A stretch of 64,000 nt of DNA. Origin: Massilia phosphatilytica (GTDB lineage Bacteria > Pseudomonadota > Gammaproteobacteria > Burkholderiales > Burkholderiaceae_D). Shown one piece after another: positions 33,449 through 42,423 of the stretch. The notes below the pieces were generated by a model. It saw only the letters and a list, made by a program, of their open reading frames with translations, was not told where the DNA came from and made no database searches. Location: positions 186,001 to 250,000 of the forward strand of contig NZ_PUIP01000003.1 of assembly GCF_002968015.1 (NCBI RefSeq), read 5' to 3'. Every line of letters starts with the position of its first letter. The first letter of the stretch is position 1. Made by a program: the position numbers and the translations under genes.

Positions 33449-33480
33449 CACCAGGTTGCTGGCTACGCAGCAGCCAGGTG
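33449..33480. repeat. 13-bp inverted repeat in the LLM/sulfotransferase divergent region
   Basis: CACCAGGTTGCTG (33449-33461) and CAGCAGCCAGGTG (33468-33480) pair at 11 of 13 positions around a 6-nt loop. It lies between two divergent genes and has no T tract, so an operator or a 5' RNA hairpin is more likely than a terminator. A second, shorter palindrome with arms ATATG/CATAT occurs near 33520-33533. Confidence 0.4.
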
Positions 33481-33599
33481 TTGCAAAAACCGCATATCGT
33501 TAGAACCCGCGCCTGGATATGGATATGTCAACATATTCGTTCTGCATCGACCCTTCCCTTCGTAAGATGCCCCGACTCATCCATAACGAAAGGGACGCC

Positions 33600-35036
33600 A
33601 TGACCGCCACCTCGACGCGCCGCCAGGCCCGCCTCCTCCAACGCCAGCAACAGGCACGCCGTCTGCAAACCGCCGCCCTGCTGGCCCTGTGCATGCTGCC
33701 GGTGGCCGCCGCCTTCGCCGCGCCCAGCGTGTTCCCGACGGGCGTGACGCGCTACGAACCGCAGAAGGCGTGGAACGGCTATGTGCTGTTCTCGGGCCAG
33801 GACAAGAAAACGCATCTGATCGACATGAACGGTAACGAAGTCCACCAATGGGCGCAGGAAGGCTTCCCGCCCGTGCTGGTGGAACCCGCGAAGGCGGGCG
33901 GCGCGCGCGGCCGGGTGCTCCTGCAACTCGCCCAGCTGCCGGGCGTGCAGACCGCCGGCAATGGCCTCGGCAATACCGCCATCGGCGAGCTGGATTGGGA
34001 CGGCAAGGTCGTCTGGCGCTGGGGTGCGGCTGCGCAGACCGCGTACGGCGGGGCCGATACCGCGACGAACGCCGCCCCTGGCGGCGCCGCGAAACAGCAC
34101 CACGACTGGGAGCGCCTCGCCAACGGCAACACGCTCGTGCTGGCGAACCTCGTGCATGAAGTCAAAGGCTTCAAGGCGCAGCAGGTGCTGGACGACGTGC
34201 TGTACGAAGTCGACCCGCAGGGCAAGATCGTGTGGCGCTGGACGGCGTCCGACCACCTCGAGGAATTCGGCTTTTCGAAAACCGCGCTGGACCAGCTGCG
34301 CAATGCGCCGCCGCGCGAAGGCGCAAAGGCCGTCGACTACCTGCACACGAACAGCGCCCGTGCCCTCGGCCCCAATAAATGGTTCGACGGCGGCGACGCG
34401 CGTTTCGCGCCGGACAACGTGATCATCAGTTCGCGCCAGGCGAACATCGTCGCCATCATCGACAGGAAGACCGGCAAGGTCGTGTGGCGCCTCGGCCCCG
34501 ATTTCGCGCCCACGGGCGGCAAGCTGCCGCGTCCCGTCGACCAGCTGATCGGCCAGCATGACCCGCACCTGATCGCGCCCGGCCTGCCCGGCGCCGGCAA
34601 CCTGATCGTGTTCGACAACCAGGGCGAAGCCGGCTACCCGATCGTCAGTCCCGGCATCTTCCCGCATTCGCGCGTGCTGGAGATCGACCCGGTCAGGAAG
34701 GAAATCGTGTGGGAATACACGGCCGTGAACTCCAACCAGACGCAGTGGAGCTTCTACAGTGCCTTCATCAGCAGCGCGCGCCGCCTGCCGAACGGGAACA
34801 CCCTGATCGACGAAGGCATGAACGGCCGGGTGTTCCAAATCACGCCGCAAGGCGAGATCGTGTGGGAATACGTCAGCCCCTTCTACGGCGAGTCGGCAGT
34901 CGGCGGCAGCGGCCGCACGGTGCGCACGAACTGGGTCTATCGCGCCCAGCCGGTGCCGTACGACTGGGTGCCGGCCGGTACGCCGCGCAGCGAGCGTCCG
35001 CTCGCCCCGGCACCCGCGGTGGCCAGCGCGCCCTAA
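33600..35036 (+). CDS. exported aryl-sulfate sulfotransferase (ASST family)
   Basis: 478 residues from the ATG at 33600, preceded by GAAAGGGACGCC. A basic N-terminus and hydrophobic stretch (TAALLALCMLPVAAAFAAP) form a signal peptide. The rest is a beta-propeller with repeated GKIVWRWTASDH / GKVVWRLGPDF / KEIVWEYTAVN blades and conserved His in KQHHDWERLANGNTLV and IGQHDPHLIAPG. The ASST family moves sulfate between phenolic donors and acceptors through a sulfo-histidine, without PAPS. A hairpin and 93 bp separate it from the TonB receptor gene. With the sulfatase at 37525 it suggests handling of sulfated phenolics or glycans. Confidence 0.88.
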   Translation: MTATSTRRQARLLQRQQQARRLQTAALLALCMLPVAAAFAAPSVFPTGVTRYEPQKAWNGYVLFSGQDKKTHLIDMNGNEVHQWAQEGFPPVLVEPAKAGGARGRVLLQLAQLPGVQTAGNGLGNTAIGELDWDGKVVWRWGAAAQTAYGGADTATNAAPGGAAKQHHDWERLANGNTLVLANLVHEVKGFKAQQVLDDVLYEVDPQGKIVWRWTASDHLEEFGFSKTALDQLRNAPPREGAKAVDYLHTNSARALGPNKWFDGGDARFAPDNVIISSRQANIVAIIDRKTGKVVWRLGPDFAPTGGKLPRPVDQLIGQHDPHLIAPGLPGAGNLIVFDNQGEAGYPIVSPGIFPHSRVLEIDPVRKEIVWEYTAVNSNQTQWSFYSAFISSARRLPNGNTLIDEGMNGRVFQITPQGEIVWEYVSPFYGESAVGGSGRTVRTNWVYRAQPVPYDWVPAGTPRSERPLAPAPAVASAP

Positions 35037-35060
35037 TCCCTTTTACCCGTTTTGCAGTAC

Positions 35061-35086
35061 CTGCGGCGCGTCCCCGCGCGCCGCAG
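35061..35086 (+). other. strong GC hairpin between sulfotransferase and receptor genes
   Basis: CTGCGGCGCG (35061-35070) and CGCGCCGCAG (35077-35086) form a perfect 10-bp stem with a 6-nt loop. No T run follows, so it may stabilise the upstream mRNA or attenuate transcription rather than terminate it. Confidence 0.5.
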
Positions 35087-35129
35087 CGGCTTCGCTCATC
35101 CAGCTTTTTATAACGTCAAGGAGAAATAC

Positions 35130-37511
35130 GTGTTTTACGCATCCGCAGCACAGCTCAGGACAAGGCGCCACGGCGCGCCGGCCGTTTCACGCACCACCAT
35201 CGCGGCGGCGGCCATGATGATGTGCGCCGGATGCGTGTGGTCGCAGGAATCGGGACCGAACGCGGGGCCGAATGCGGCCGCCGCGCCGGTGCTGGTCGCC
35301 GCCGCCGACGTGAGCCCCGATCCGACCGTCACGCAACCGCTGTCCGAGACGATCCAGACCGTGCTCGTGTCGACCCGCCGCCGCGTCGAAAGCTCGCAAA
35401 GCGTGCCGACGCCGATGACGGTGCTGAACGGCGACGAGCTGGAAGCGAACCGCGTCTACCGCGCGCAGGACCTGCAGCAGCTGCTGCCCAGCACGACGAT
35501 CAACTACGTCCACGCCCGCCAGATGAGTTTTGCGGTGCGCGGTCTCGGCAACAACCCGGCTAGCGACGGCCTGGAAGGCAGCGTGGGCCTGTACCTCGAC
35601 AACGTCTACCTTGCCCGCCCCGGCATGGCCGCCTTCGACGCGCTCGACATCGAGCAGCTCGAACTGCTGCGCGGTCCGCAAGGCACGCTGTTCGGCAAGA
35701 ACACGACGGCGGGTGTCGTGAACATCTCGTCGCGCAAGCCGTCGCACGATGTGGAATCGCAGGCGGAAATCTCGGCCGGCAGCTACGGCTATGTGCAGGG
35801 CAAGCTGGTGCTGAACCGTCCCGTGACGGACGACGTGGCGGCGCGCCTGTCCGTGTACCGGACGCAGGACGACGGCTATATCCGCAACCGCTACAACGGC
35901 ACCCGCGTGCAGGGCGGGCTGCGCCAGGGCCTGCGCGCCCAGGCCTTGTATGAGCCCAGCAAGGACTTCAGCCTGCGCGTGATCGCCGACTACAACGAGG
36001 AAGACTCGAACAACGGCACGCTGATTTTCTATAACGCGGGCGCGACGGGCAAGTACCTGGCGCAGGCGGCCCTCGTCGGCGCACATCCCGTCACGAATCC
36101 GGAAGACCGCGCCGTCACGCTCGACAGCGGCTCGCACGTCAACGTGCACCAGGGCGGCGTGTCGGCGGAAGCCAACTGGAACCTGGCCAACGCGAGCCGC
36201 ATCACGTCCATCAGCGCATGGCGCTATTGGAACTTCGTGCCGCACAACGACGACGGCCTCGATGTGCCCGTGACCTTGAACGTGGGCCAGTCGGCGAAGC
36301 ACCGCCAGTTCACGCAGGAGCTGCGCTGGGCCAGCGCGCCCGGCGTGGTTGACACGGTCGCCGGCGCCTACTATTACTACCAGGAGCTGGAGAACAACGC
36401 GTTCACCGTCAACGGTCCCCTTGCCGACCGCTTCAACGGTAATCCGGCCGGCGCGTGGAACGATGTCACCAGCAACTCGCCGGGTACGCTGCGCGTGAAC
36501 AGCTATGCCCTGTTCGGCCAGGCCACGTGGCATGCGACGGACCGCTGGGACCTGACGGCCGGCCTGCGCGGCACGTACGAGGACAAGCGCGTGCGGGTGA
36601 TCCGTTACGCGCCGGTCGGCCCTGCCGTCACGGGCCCCGCGCTCACGGTGCGCAACGCCCGCTACGGCGCGTACGATTCCGGTCCGCTGGCGCTGCACCA
36701 GTCCAGCCCCAGCGCGCTGCTGTCCGCGGGGTATAAAGCGTGGGACGACGTCCTGCTGTACGGCAGCCTGTCGCATGGAGAAAAATCCGGCGGCATCAAC
36801 CTGCAGGTGCCCGGTGCGGCCGGCGCGGCGTCGCTGCTGGTGGGCGCCGAGCGTGCCAACGCGGCGGAACTGGGCGTGAAAAGCACGCTGCTGAACCGTC
36901 GCCTGCAGCTGAACGCGAACGTGTTCGCGACCGTCGTCCACGGCTACCAGAGCAATGCCTGGGACCCGACGACCCGCACGTCCTACCTGACGAACGCCGG
37001 CGACGTGCGCACCCGCGGCATCGAGCTGGAAGCGCTCGCGATTCCCGTGCGCACCCTGCACATCCAGGCCAACGTGTCGTTCAACGACCCGCGCTACCTG
37101 ACGTACAAGAACGCGCCGTGCGCGCCGGAAGTGAATGCCGTGGCGTGCGACCTGTCCGGCCGCGACGCCCTCGTCAACGCGCCGCGCCGCACGGCGAACG
37201 TCGGTGCGCGCTGGGAGCATCCGCTGAATGACACGTGGCGCGCCTACGTGAACGGCAATGTGTCGTACCGCTCGTCGACGTACGGTACGCTGGACGCGTC
37301 GAAGTACTCGCGCATCCCGGCGTACGGCCTCGCGAACCTGTCCGCCGGCGTGCGCTCGAACGGCGAGCACGCGTGGGACGTGCAGCTGTGGGCCCGCAAC
37401 CTGTTCGACCGCCAGTACTACACGAGCATGTGGAACGGCACGTTCGGCTCGTACAACGCCGTCATCGGCACGCCGCGCACGATCGGCGCGACGGCCCGTC
37501 TCGATTTCTAA
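35130..37511 (+). CDS. TonB-dependent receptor
   Basis: 793 residues from the GTG at 35130, selected because AAGGAG lies seven bases upstream; an open frame to 35052 lacks a site. An atypical long N-terminus leads to a hydrophobic stretch (TTIAAAAMMMCAGCVWSQ). The plug contains FAVRGLGNNPASDGLEGSVGLYLDNVYLARPG and IEQLELLRGPQGTLFGKNTTAGVVNISSRKP. The barrel ends TIGATARLDF, with terminal Phe. It belongs to the same carbohydrate/phenolic receptor class as the one at 16874. It precedes the sulfatase gene by 13 bp, so it may bring in a sulfated ligand. Confidence 0.92.
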   Translation: MFYASAAQLRTRRHGAPAVSRTTIAAAAMMMCAGCVWSQESGPNAGPNAAAAPVLVAAADVSPDPTVTQPLSETIQTVLVSTRRRVESSQSVPTPMTVLNGDELEANRVYRAQDLQQLLPSTTINYVHARQMSFAVRGLGNNPASDGLEGSVGLYLDNVYLARPGMAAFDALDIEQLELLRGPQGTLFGKNTTAGVVNISSRKPSHDVESQAEISAGSYGYVQGKLVLNRPVTDDVAARLSVYRTQDDGYIRNRYNGTRVQGGLRQGLRAQALYEPSKDFSLRVIADYNEEDSNNGTLIFYNAGATGKYLAQAALVGAHPVTNPEDRAVTLDSGSHVNVHQGGVSAEANWNLANASRITSISAWRYWNFVPHNDDGLDVPVTLNVGQSAKHRQFTQELRWASAPGVVDTVAGAYYYYQELENNAFTVNGPLADRFNGNPAGAWNDVTSNSPGTLRVNSYALFGQATWHATDRWDLTAGLRGTYEDKRVRVIRYAPVGPAVTGPALTVRNARYGAYDSGPLALHQSSPSALLSAGYKAWDDVLLYGSLSHGEKSGGINLQVPGAAGAASLLVGAERANAAELGVKSTLLNRRLQLNANVFATVVHGYQSNAWDPTTRTSYLTNAGDVRTRGIELEALAIPVRTLHIQANVSFNDPRYLTYKNAPCAPEVNAVACDLSGRDALVNAPRRTANVGARWEHPLNDTWRAYVNGNVSYRSSTYGTLDASKYSRIPAYGLANLSAGVRSNGEHAWDVQLWARNLFDRQYYTSMWNGTFGSYNAVIGTPRTIGATARLDF

Positions 37512-37524
37512 GCAAGGAACCATC

Positions 37525-38934
37525 ATGAGCAAAACCGACCAGAAACGCCGCGCCGTCATCAAAGGCCTCCCCGCCCTCGCCCTCGCCCCGCAGGCGCTGC
37601 TCGCCGCCGGCAACAAGGACCAGCAGCCGAACATCGTCTTCATCCTCGCGGACGACCTGGGCTACGCCGACCTGAGCGTCTACGGCAACACGGATTTCGC
37701 CACGCCGAACCTCGACCGCCTCGCCGCGCAGGGCGTGCGCTTCACGCAGGCCTACGCGAATTCCGCCGTGTGCTCGGCCACGCGCTTCGGCCTGATCACG
37801 GGCCGCTACCAGTACCGCCTGCGCGGCGGGCTGGAGGAACCGATCGCCGGCCCCTCGAAGAGCATCGGCCTGCCGCCACAGCATCCGACCCTGCCGTCAC
37901 TGCTGAAGAAGGCGGGCTACCGCACCGCGCTGTTCGGCAAGTGGCACCTGGGCTACCTGCCCGTGTTCGGCCCCCTCAAGAGCGGCTACGACGTCTTCTT
38001 CGGCAACTACGGCGGCGCCATCGACTACTTCACGCACAAGCCGGGCGTCGGCCCGGACGTGCCGGAAGATTTATACGAGGGCGAAGTCCCCGTGCACAAG
38101 GTCGGCTATTACACGGACCTGATCGCGGAACACGCCACCGACTACATCGGCCAACAGGATGGGAAGCAGCCGTTCTTCCTGTCGCTGCACTTCACCGCGC
38201 CGCACTGGCCGTGGGAAGGTCCGGGCGATGAAGCCGTATCGCGCCAGATCGGCAACATCTTCCATTATGACGGCGGCGACCTGGTCACGTACGGCAAGAT
38301 GGTGACGGGCCTGGACACCGCCGTTGGCCGCGTGCTTGACGCGCTGCAGAAGAAGGGCCTGGGCGATAACACGATCGTCATCTTCACGAGCGACAACGGC
38401 GGCGAGCGCTTCTCGAAAACGTGGCCGTTCAGCGGCCAGAAGACGGAACTGCTGGAAGGCGGCATCCGCGTGCCCGCGATCGTGCGCTGGCCGCGCCGCC
38501 TCGGTGCGGGCAAGACCACGGAACAGGTCGCGATCAGCATGGACTGGCTCCCGACCTTGCTCGCGGCCGCCGGCGGCGCGCCCGATCCGGCCTACCCGCC
38601 CGACGGCCAGAACCTCCTGCCCGTGCTGACAGGCCAGCGCGCGCCCGGCGAGCGGACGCTGTTCTGGCGCTACAAGGCGAACGCCCAGCGCGCCGTCCGG
38701 TCCGGCAACTGGAAATACCTGCGCCTGAACGGCAACGAGTTCCTGTTCGATGTGACAGTCGACCAGCGCGAGCGCGCCAACCTGGCGCAGCGCCATCCGG
38801 ACGTGTTCAACAAGCTGAAGGGAGAATGGGAAACCTGGAGCGCAAGCATGCTGCCGATCACGCCGGACGTGCGCACGCACGGCGTGAACGGGAAGGTGCA
38901 GGCTGACCACTACCATGCGGACGGCACGGACTGA
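37525..38934 (+). CDS. exported sulfatase (formylglycine type)
   Basis: 469 residues; AAGGAACC lies upstream of the ATG. The N-terminus KRRAVIKGLPALALAPQALLAA looks like an export signal with Tat-like basic residues. N-terminal metal site NIVFILADDLGYADLSVYG; modification motif C83-S-A-T-R, where Cys (not Ser) would need a formylglycine-generating enzyme, absent from this window; then GLITGRYQYR, FGKWHLGY and the second metal site FTSDNGG. Ala at the third motif position in place of the usual Pro is tolerated in the family. It probably releases sulfate from a carbohydrate or aryl ester delivered by the receptor next door. Confidence 0.92.
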   Translation: MSKTDQKRRAVIKGLPALALAPQALLAAGNKDQQPNIVFILADDLGYADLSVYGNTDFATPNLDRLAAQGVRFTQAYANSAVCSATRFGLITGRYQYRLRGGLEEPIAGPSKSIGLPPQHPTLPSLLKKAGYRTALFGKWHLGYLPVFGPLKSGYDVFFGNYGGAIDYFTHKPGVGPDVPEDLYEGEVPVHKVGYYTDLIAEHATDYIGQQDGKQPFFLSLHFTAPHWPWEGPGDEAVSRQIGNIFHYDGGDLVTYGKMVTGLDTAVGRVLDALQKKGLGDNTIVIFTSDNGGERFSKTWPFSGQKTELLEGGIRVPAIVRWPRRLGAGKTTEQVAISMDWLPTLLAAAGGAPDPAYPPDGQNLLPVLTGQRAPGERTLFWRYKANAQRAVRSGNWKYLRLNGNEFLFDVTVDQRERANLAQRHPDVFNKLKGEWETWSASMLPITPDVRTHGVNGKVQADHYHADGTD

Positions 38935-39018
38935 GGGCGTCAGGAAGACAAAATGACAGGTAGGCAATGCTTCGGTATATACTGAAACATCCCTACCCGA
39001 ACTTCCGGGGGTGTGCAC

Positions 39019-41295
39019 ATGAATTTGCCGCTCTCCTTCCCGACCAAGATCAGCTACTCCCTGGTCATCCTGCTATTGCTGGCGACGCCCCTGTTGCTGG
39101 TCTGGCAGCACTACGGGATGACCCGCTCCCTCGAGATCTCGCCGCAGCACCCGCATGGCGTCAAGGTGATCGACGACCGCACCAGGGAGCGCGGGTTCGT
39201 CGCGAACGGCAATTCGGTTGGTTCGATGACGATCACCCCGGATGCCATCGTGTTGCGTTGCCACCTGAGGTCGGTCGCGACGTATCCGTTCTGCAGCCTG
39301 CAGTTCCAGTTGGGCGACCCGGTCAAGGGGATCGACATGAGCCGGTACGACACCATGGCGCTCGACATGCGCTATTCGGGCCAGGGCCGGCATCTCATCA
39401 AGATTCACCTGATGAACTTCGAACCTGACATTTCCACGCCGAACGACTGGAACTCGCAAAGGTTCAACGAAGTCCAGCTCCAGCTTCCGCCACAGCCCAG
39501 GTTCACGATCCCGATGCATGCCCTGCGCACGGCGGACTGGTGGCGCAGTTCGCACGAGATACCGCTGTCCAAGAGCTACGTCCGCCTCGATCACGTCACG
39601 GCACTGGAAGTGGCGACGGACCTCGTTCCCAAGGAACAAGTGATCACGATCGAGGTCCGGTCGATCAAATTCACGGGGAAATGGATTTCAAAGACGACCC
39701 TGCTGACGTGGCTGGTCATCGCGTGGATTGCGTGCGGTGTCCTCGGCCTGTCGCTCGGTCTGCTGCACTTCCGCACCAGCCTCTCCGTCACCAGATCGCG
39801 CCTGGAGCAATTGGCCGCCGTCGACCGGGAACGCAAGGCGGCGGAGGCGGCGCGCGAGGCGGCGCTGGCCGAGGCGGTCGCACTCGCGCGCGAGCGGAGC
39901 AATTTCCTAGCGCAAATGAGTCACGAATTGCGTACGCCGCTCAACGCGATCATCGGCTATGCGCAGTTGCTGAAGCGGGCAAGGCTTCCGCTGAACGAAC
40001 GGCAGGCCGCGGGCCTGTCCACCATCCACGAGAGCGGCCAGCACCTGCTCACCCTTATCAACGACATCCTGGACCTGGCGCGGGTCGGGGCGGGCAAGAT
40101 GAGCCTGCATCCGGCGCCCGTGCATCTCGGCGCGTTCCTGCAAGTCGTGGTCGACATCATGCGTGTCAAGGCGGAGGAAAAAGGACTGGCGTTCCACTAC
40201 GAACCGGCGGCCGACTTGCCGGACGCGGTGACGATCGACGAGACGCGCTTGCGCCAGGTGCTGCTCAACCTGCTGGGCAACGCCGTGAAATTCACCGACC
40301 GCGGCTCGGTCTCCCTGCGGGTGGCGCCAGTGCCGGCCGCCCCGGAGGCCGACACCATGCGGCTGCGCTTCGACGTGGCCGACACGGGCATCGGCATGAG
40401 CGCGCAACAGCTCGGGCGCCTGTTCCAGCCCTTCGAACAAGTGGCCGACACGCAGCGGCGCGCGGGCGGCACGGGCCTCGGCCTGGCGATCAGCCAGCAA
40501 CTGGTGCACCTCATGGGCAGCAACATCGAGGTCGCCAGCGAGCCGCACAAGGGCAGCACGTTCTCGTTCGAACTCGCGGTGCGGGCCGCCGCCGGCAGCC
40601 CGGCCGCCGCCCCGGCGCTGGGCCCGATCGTCGGTTACCAGGGCGAGCGCAAGCGCCTGCTGATCGTCGACGACGTGCCGCAGAACCGCGCGATGCTGGT
40701 GGATCTGCTGCAGGAGACCGGGTTCGTCGTGGCCGCGGCGTCGAACGGCCTGGAGTGCCTCGTCCTGCTCGACAGCTTCAAGCCCGACCTGATCGTGATG
40801 GACGTCATGATGCCGGTCATCGACGGCAACGAGACGACACGGCGGATCCGCCGCATGCCCGGGTGGGACAAGGTGCCGATCGTCGCGGTGACCGCCAGCG
40901 TCAGCCCGGAAGACGAACGGACATCGCGCGCGGCCGGCGCCAGCGCCTTCCTCGGCAAGCCCGTGAACCTCGACCGCCTGCTGGACACCATCGGCAAACT
41001 GCTGTCGCTGCACTGGATCAGCGAGCCACGAGCGCCCGAACCGCACGCACCCGATGCCGAGGCACAGGCCAGCCTCGTCGTCCCGCCGGCCGAGGAGATC
41101 GACATCCTGTGGCAACTGGTGCGGATCGGGAGCATGCGCGAGGTGCGGGAACGGGCGAACTACCTGCAGGCGCTCGATCCGGCCTATGCGCCGTTCGCGG
41201 CGCGCCTGCACGCGCTGGCGCAGGGCTACCATTCGAAGAATCTCGCAGCCTTCGTGGCGCGCTACCGGACCGAAGACACGGTGCCGCCGCCGTGA
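39019..41295 (+). CDS. hybrid sensor histidine kinase/response regulator
   Basis: 758 residues from the ATG at 39019, behind GGGGGTG. TM1 (about 10-30) and TM2 (about 232-255) flank a 200-residue extracytoplasmic domain that is beta-rich, with YDTMALDMRYSGQGRHLIKIHLMNFEPD; it resembles a galactose-binding jelly-roll. A short coiled stretch leads to the HisKA box LAQMSHELRTPLNAI (H302). The ATPase has LLNLLGNAVKFTD, DTGIGM and GGTGLGLAIS. The receiver has D595 in DLIVMDVMMPVIDG. The last 90 residues are helical, with no clear Hpt histidine. No output regulator lies nearby. It could sense a carbohydrate or sulfated ligand handled by the upstream genes. Confidence 0.92.
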   Translation: MNLPLSFPTKISYSLVILLLLATPLLLVWQHYGMTRSLEISPQHPHGVKVIDDRTRERGFVANGNSVGSMTITPDAIVLRCHLRSVATYPFCSLQFQLGDPVKGIDMSRYDTMALDMRYSGQGRHLIKIHLMNFEPDISTPNDWNSQRFNEVQLQLPPQPRFTIPMHALRTADWWRSSHEIPLSKSYVRLDHVTALEVATDLVPKEQVITIEVRSIKFTGKWISKTTLLTWLVIAWIACGVLGLSLGLLHFRTSLSVTRSRLEQLAAVDRERKAAEAAREAALAEAVALARERSNFLAQMSHELRTPLNAIIGYAQLLKRARLPLNERQAAGLSTIHESGQHLLTLINDILDLARVGAGKMSLHPAPVHLGAFLQVVVDIMRVKAEEKGLAFHYEPAADLPDAVTIDETRLRQVLLNLLGNAVKFTDRGSVSLRVAPVPAAPEADTMRLRFDVADTGIGMSAQQLGRLFQPFEQVADTQRRAGGTGLGLAISQQLVHLMGSNIEVASEPHKGSTFSFELAVRAAAGSPAAAPALGPIVGYQGERKRLLIVDDVPQNRAMLVDLLQETGFVVAAASNGLECLVLLDSFKPDLIVMDVMMPVIDGNETTRRIRRMPGWDKVPIVAVTASVSPEDERTSRAAGASAFLGKPVNLDRLLDTIGKLLSLHWISEPRAPEPHAPDAEAQASLVVPPAEEIDILWQLVRIGSMREVRERANYLQALDPAYAPFAARLHALAQGYHSKNLAAFVARYRTEDTVPPP

Positions 41296-41298
41296 GGA

Positions 41299-41478
41299 TC
41301 ACTCGCCGGCCGCGTCGTCCTTGTCGTCGCGCCCCAGGAGTTCGCTGGACCACTCCTGCCACGTGCACCTGGGGCAACGCCGCCACAGCAGGATGAGGAA
41401 AAACGTCGCGCACCCGCCCGCGAGCACGATCGCGTGCAGCATCAGATCCGGTTCGAGGCCGTAGAGAACGTCCAGCAT
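41299..41478 (-). CDS. small single-pass membrane protein, paralogue of 26928-27116
   Basis: 59 residues. A start ATG at 41478 follows GGAAGGTAGG at plausible spacing; the stop at 41299 is convergent with, and 3 bp from, the kinase gene. It begins MLDVLYGLEPDLMLHA, spans the membrane with IVLAGGCATFFLILLW (17-32), then RRCPRCTWQEW and an acidic tail (GRDDKDD). The Cys-x2-Cys in CPRC could bind a metal or form a disulfide. Ungapped similarity to the ORF at 26928 (19/43) supports it as a real gene. Function unknown. Confidence 0.65.
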   Translation of the reverse strand: MLDVLYGLEPDLMLHAIVLAGGCATFFLILLWRRCPRCTWQEWSSELLGRDDKDDAAGE

Positions 41479-41578
41479 GGCGCACCTACCTTCCCGGCAG
41501 CATCATTCATGGCGTTACCGCATGATTCCACTGTAGACCAAGCCGTTAGCCGTGTCCAGCGCACGGCCCGGGCATGTG

Positions 41579-42322
41579 TCAGATCGGCTTCAGGAACAGG
41601 CCGACCGTCAACGCGATGCCGATGCAGACGATCGCCACGCGCAACGCCTTCTCGTTCACGCGGTGCAGCGCCCATGCGCCCAGCAGCCCGCCGATGATGG
41701 CGCCCGCCGCCAGCACGCCGCACTGCAGCCAGTGCAACTGGGGCGACGTGAGGAACAGGACGACGGCCGACGCGTTCATCACGCCGGCCAGCACATTCTT
41801 CGTGGCGCCCGCGTTGCGCGCGGCGAGGCCGGCCATCGTCAGCGCGGCCAGCATCAGGATGCCGATGCCGCCGCCGAAATAGCCACCGTAGACAGCGATC
41901 AGGAATTGCGCGCACGCCGTCGCCACGGGGCCCAGGTGGACAGCGCCCGCCGGGCCGGGCTTGCGGAAGAAGCTCCCCCACGTGAACACGGCCGTCGCGA
42001 ACAGCACGAGCCACGGCACGAGCCGCGCGAACACCGCGGGCGACGTGTGCAGCAGCAGCAATCCGCCCGCCGCGCCGCCAGCGATGCTCAGCACGAACAG
42101 CACCCGGAACGGCAGCCCGCCGGCGCCGCTCACGAGCCTGCGCCCGGCGTACCCGGACGTGATCTGCGCGGGGAACAAGGCGACGGTCGACGTGATGTTG
42201 GCGGCGAGGGGCGACATGCCGGACACGATCAACGCCGGCAAGGTGACGAACGAGCCGCCGCCCGCGAGCGCGTTCTGCACGCCCGCCCACAACCCGGCCA
42301 GGAAGACGAGCAGCAGCATCAT
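41579..42322 (-). CDS. TauE/SafE family transporter (sulfite/sulfonate exporter-like)
   Basis: 247 residues with about eight membrane segments. It shows the two-repeat pattern of the family: GVQNALAGGGSFVTLPALIVSGMSPLAANITSTVALFPAQ in the first half and AVYGGYFGGGIGILMLAALTMAG in the second. Members move sulfite, sulfoacetate or related anions across the inner membrane. Given sulfatase and sulfotransferase genes 3-8 kb away a sulfur role is tempting, but it is not in their operon. Confidence 0.9.
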   Translation of the reverse strand: MMLLLVFLAGLWAGVQNALAGGGSFVTLPALIVSGMSPLAANITSTVALFPAQITSGYAGRRLVSGAGGLPFRVLFVLSIAGGAAGGLLLLHTSPAVFARLVPWLVLFATAVFTWGSFFRKPGPAGAVHLGPVATACAQFLIAVYGGYFGGGIGILMLAALTMAGLAARNAGATKNVLAGVMNASAVVLFLTSPQLHWLQCGVLAAGAIIGGLLGAWALHRVNEKALRVAIVCIGIALTVGLFLKPI

Positions 42323-42423
42323 GCTGCCGCTCCGTATTGACGATCGAAGGCGATGACGGGGCGGCGTGGTGTCGGCATGGTGCGCTGATGAACTCGTGGA
42401 AGCTCATCTTACACCGGCCGCGC

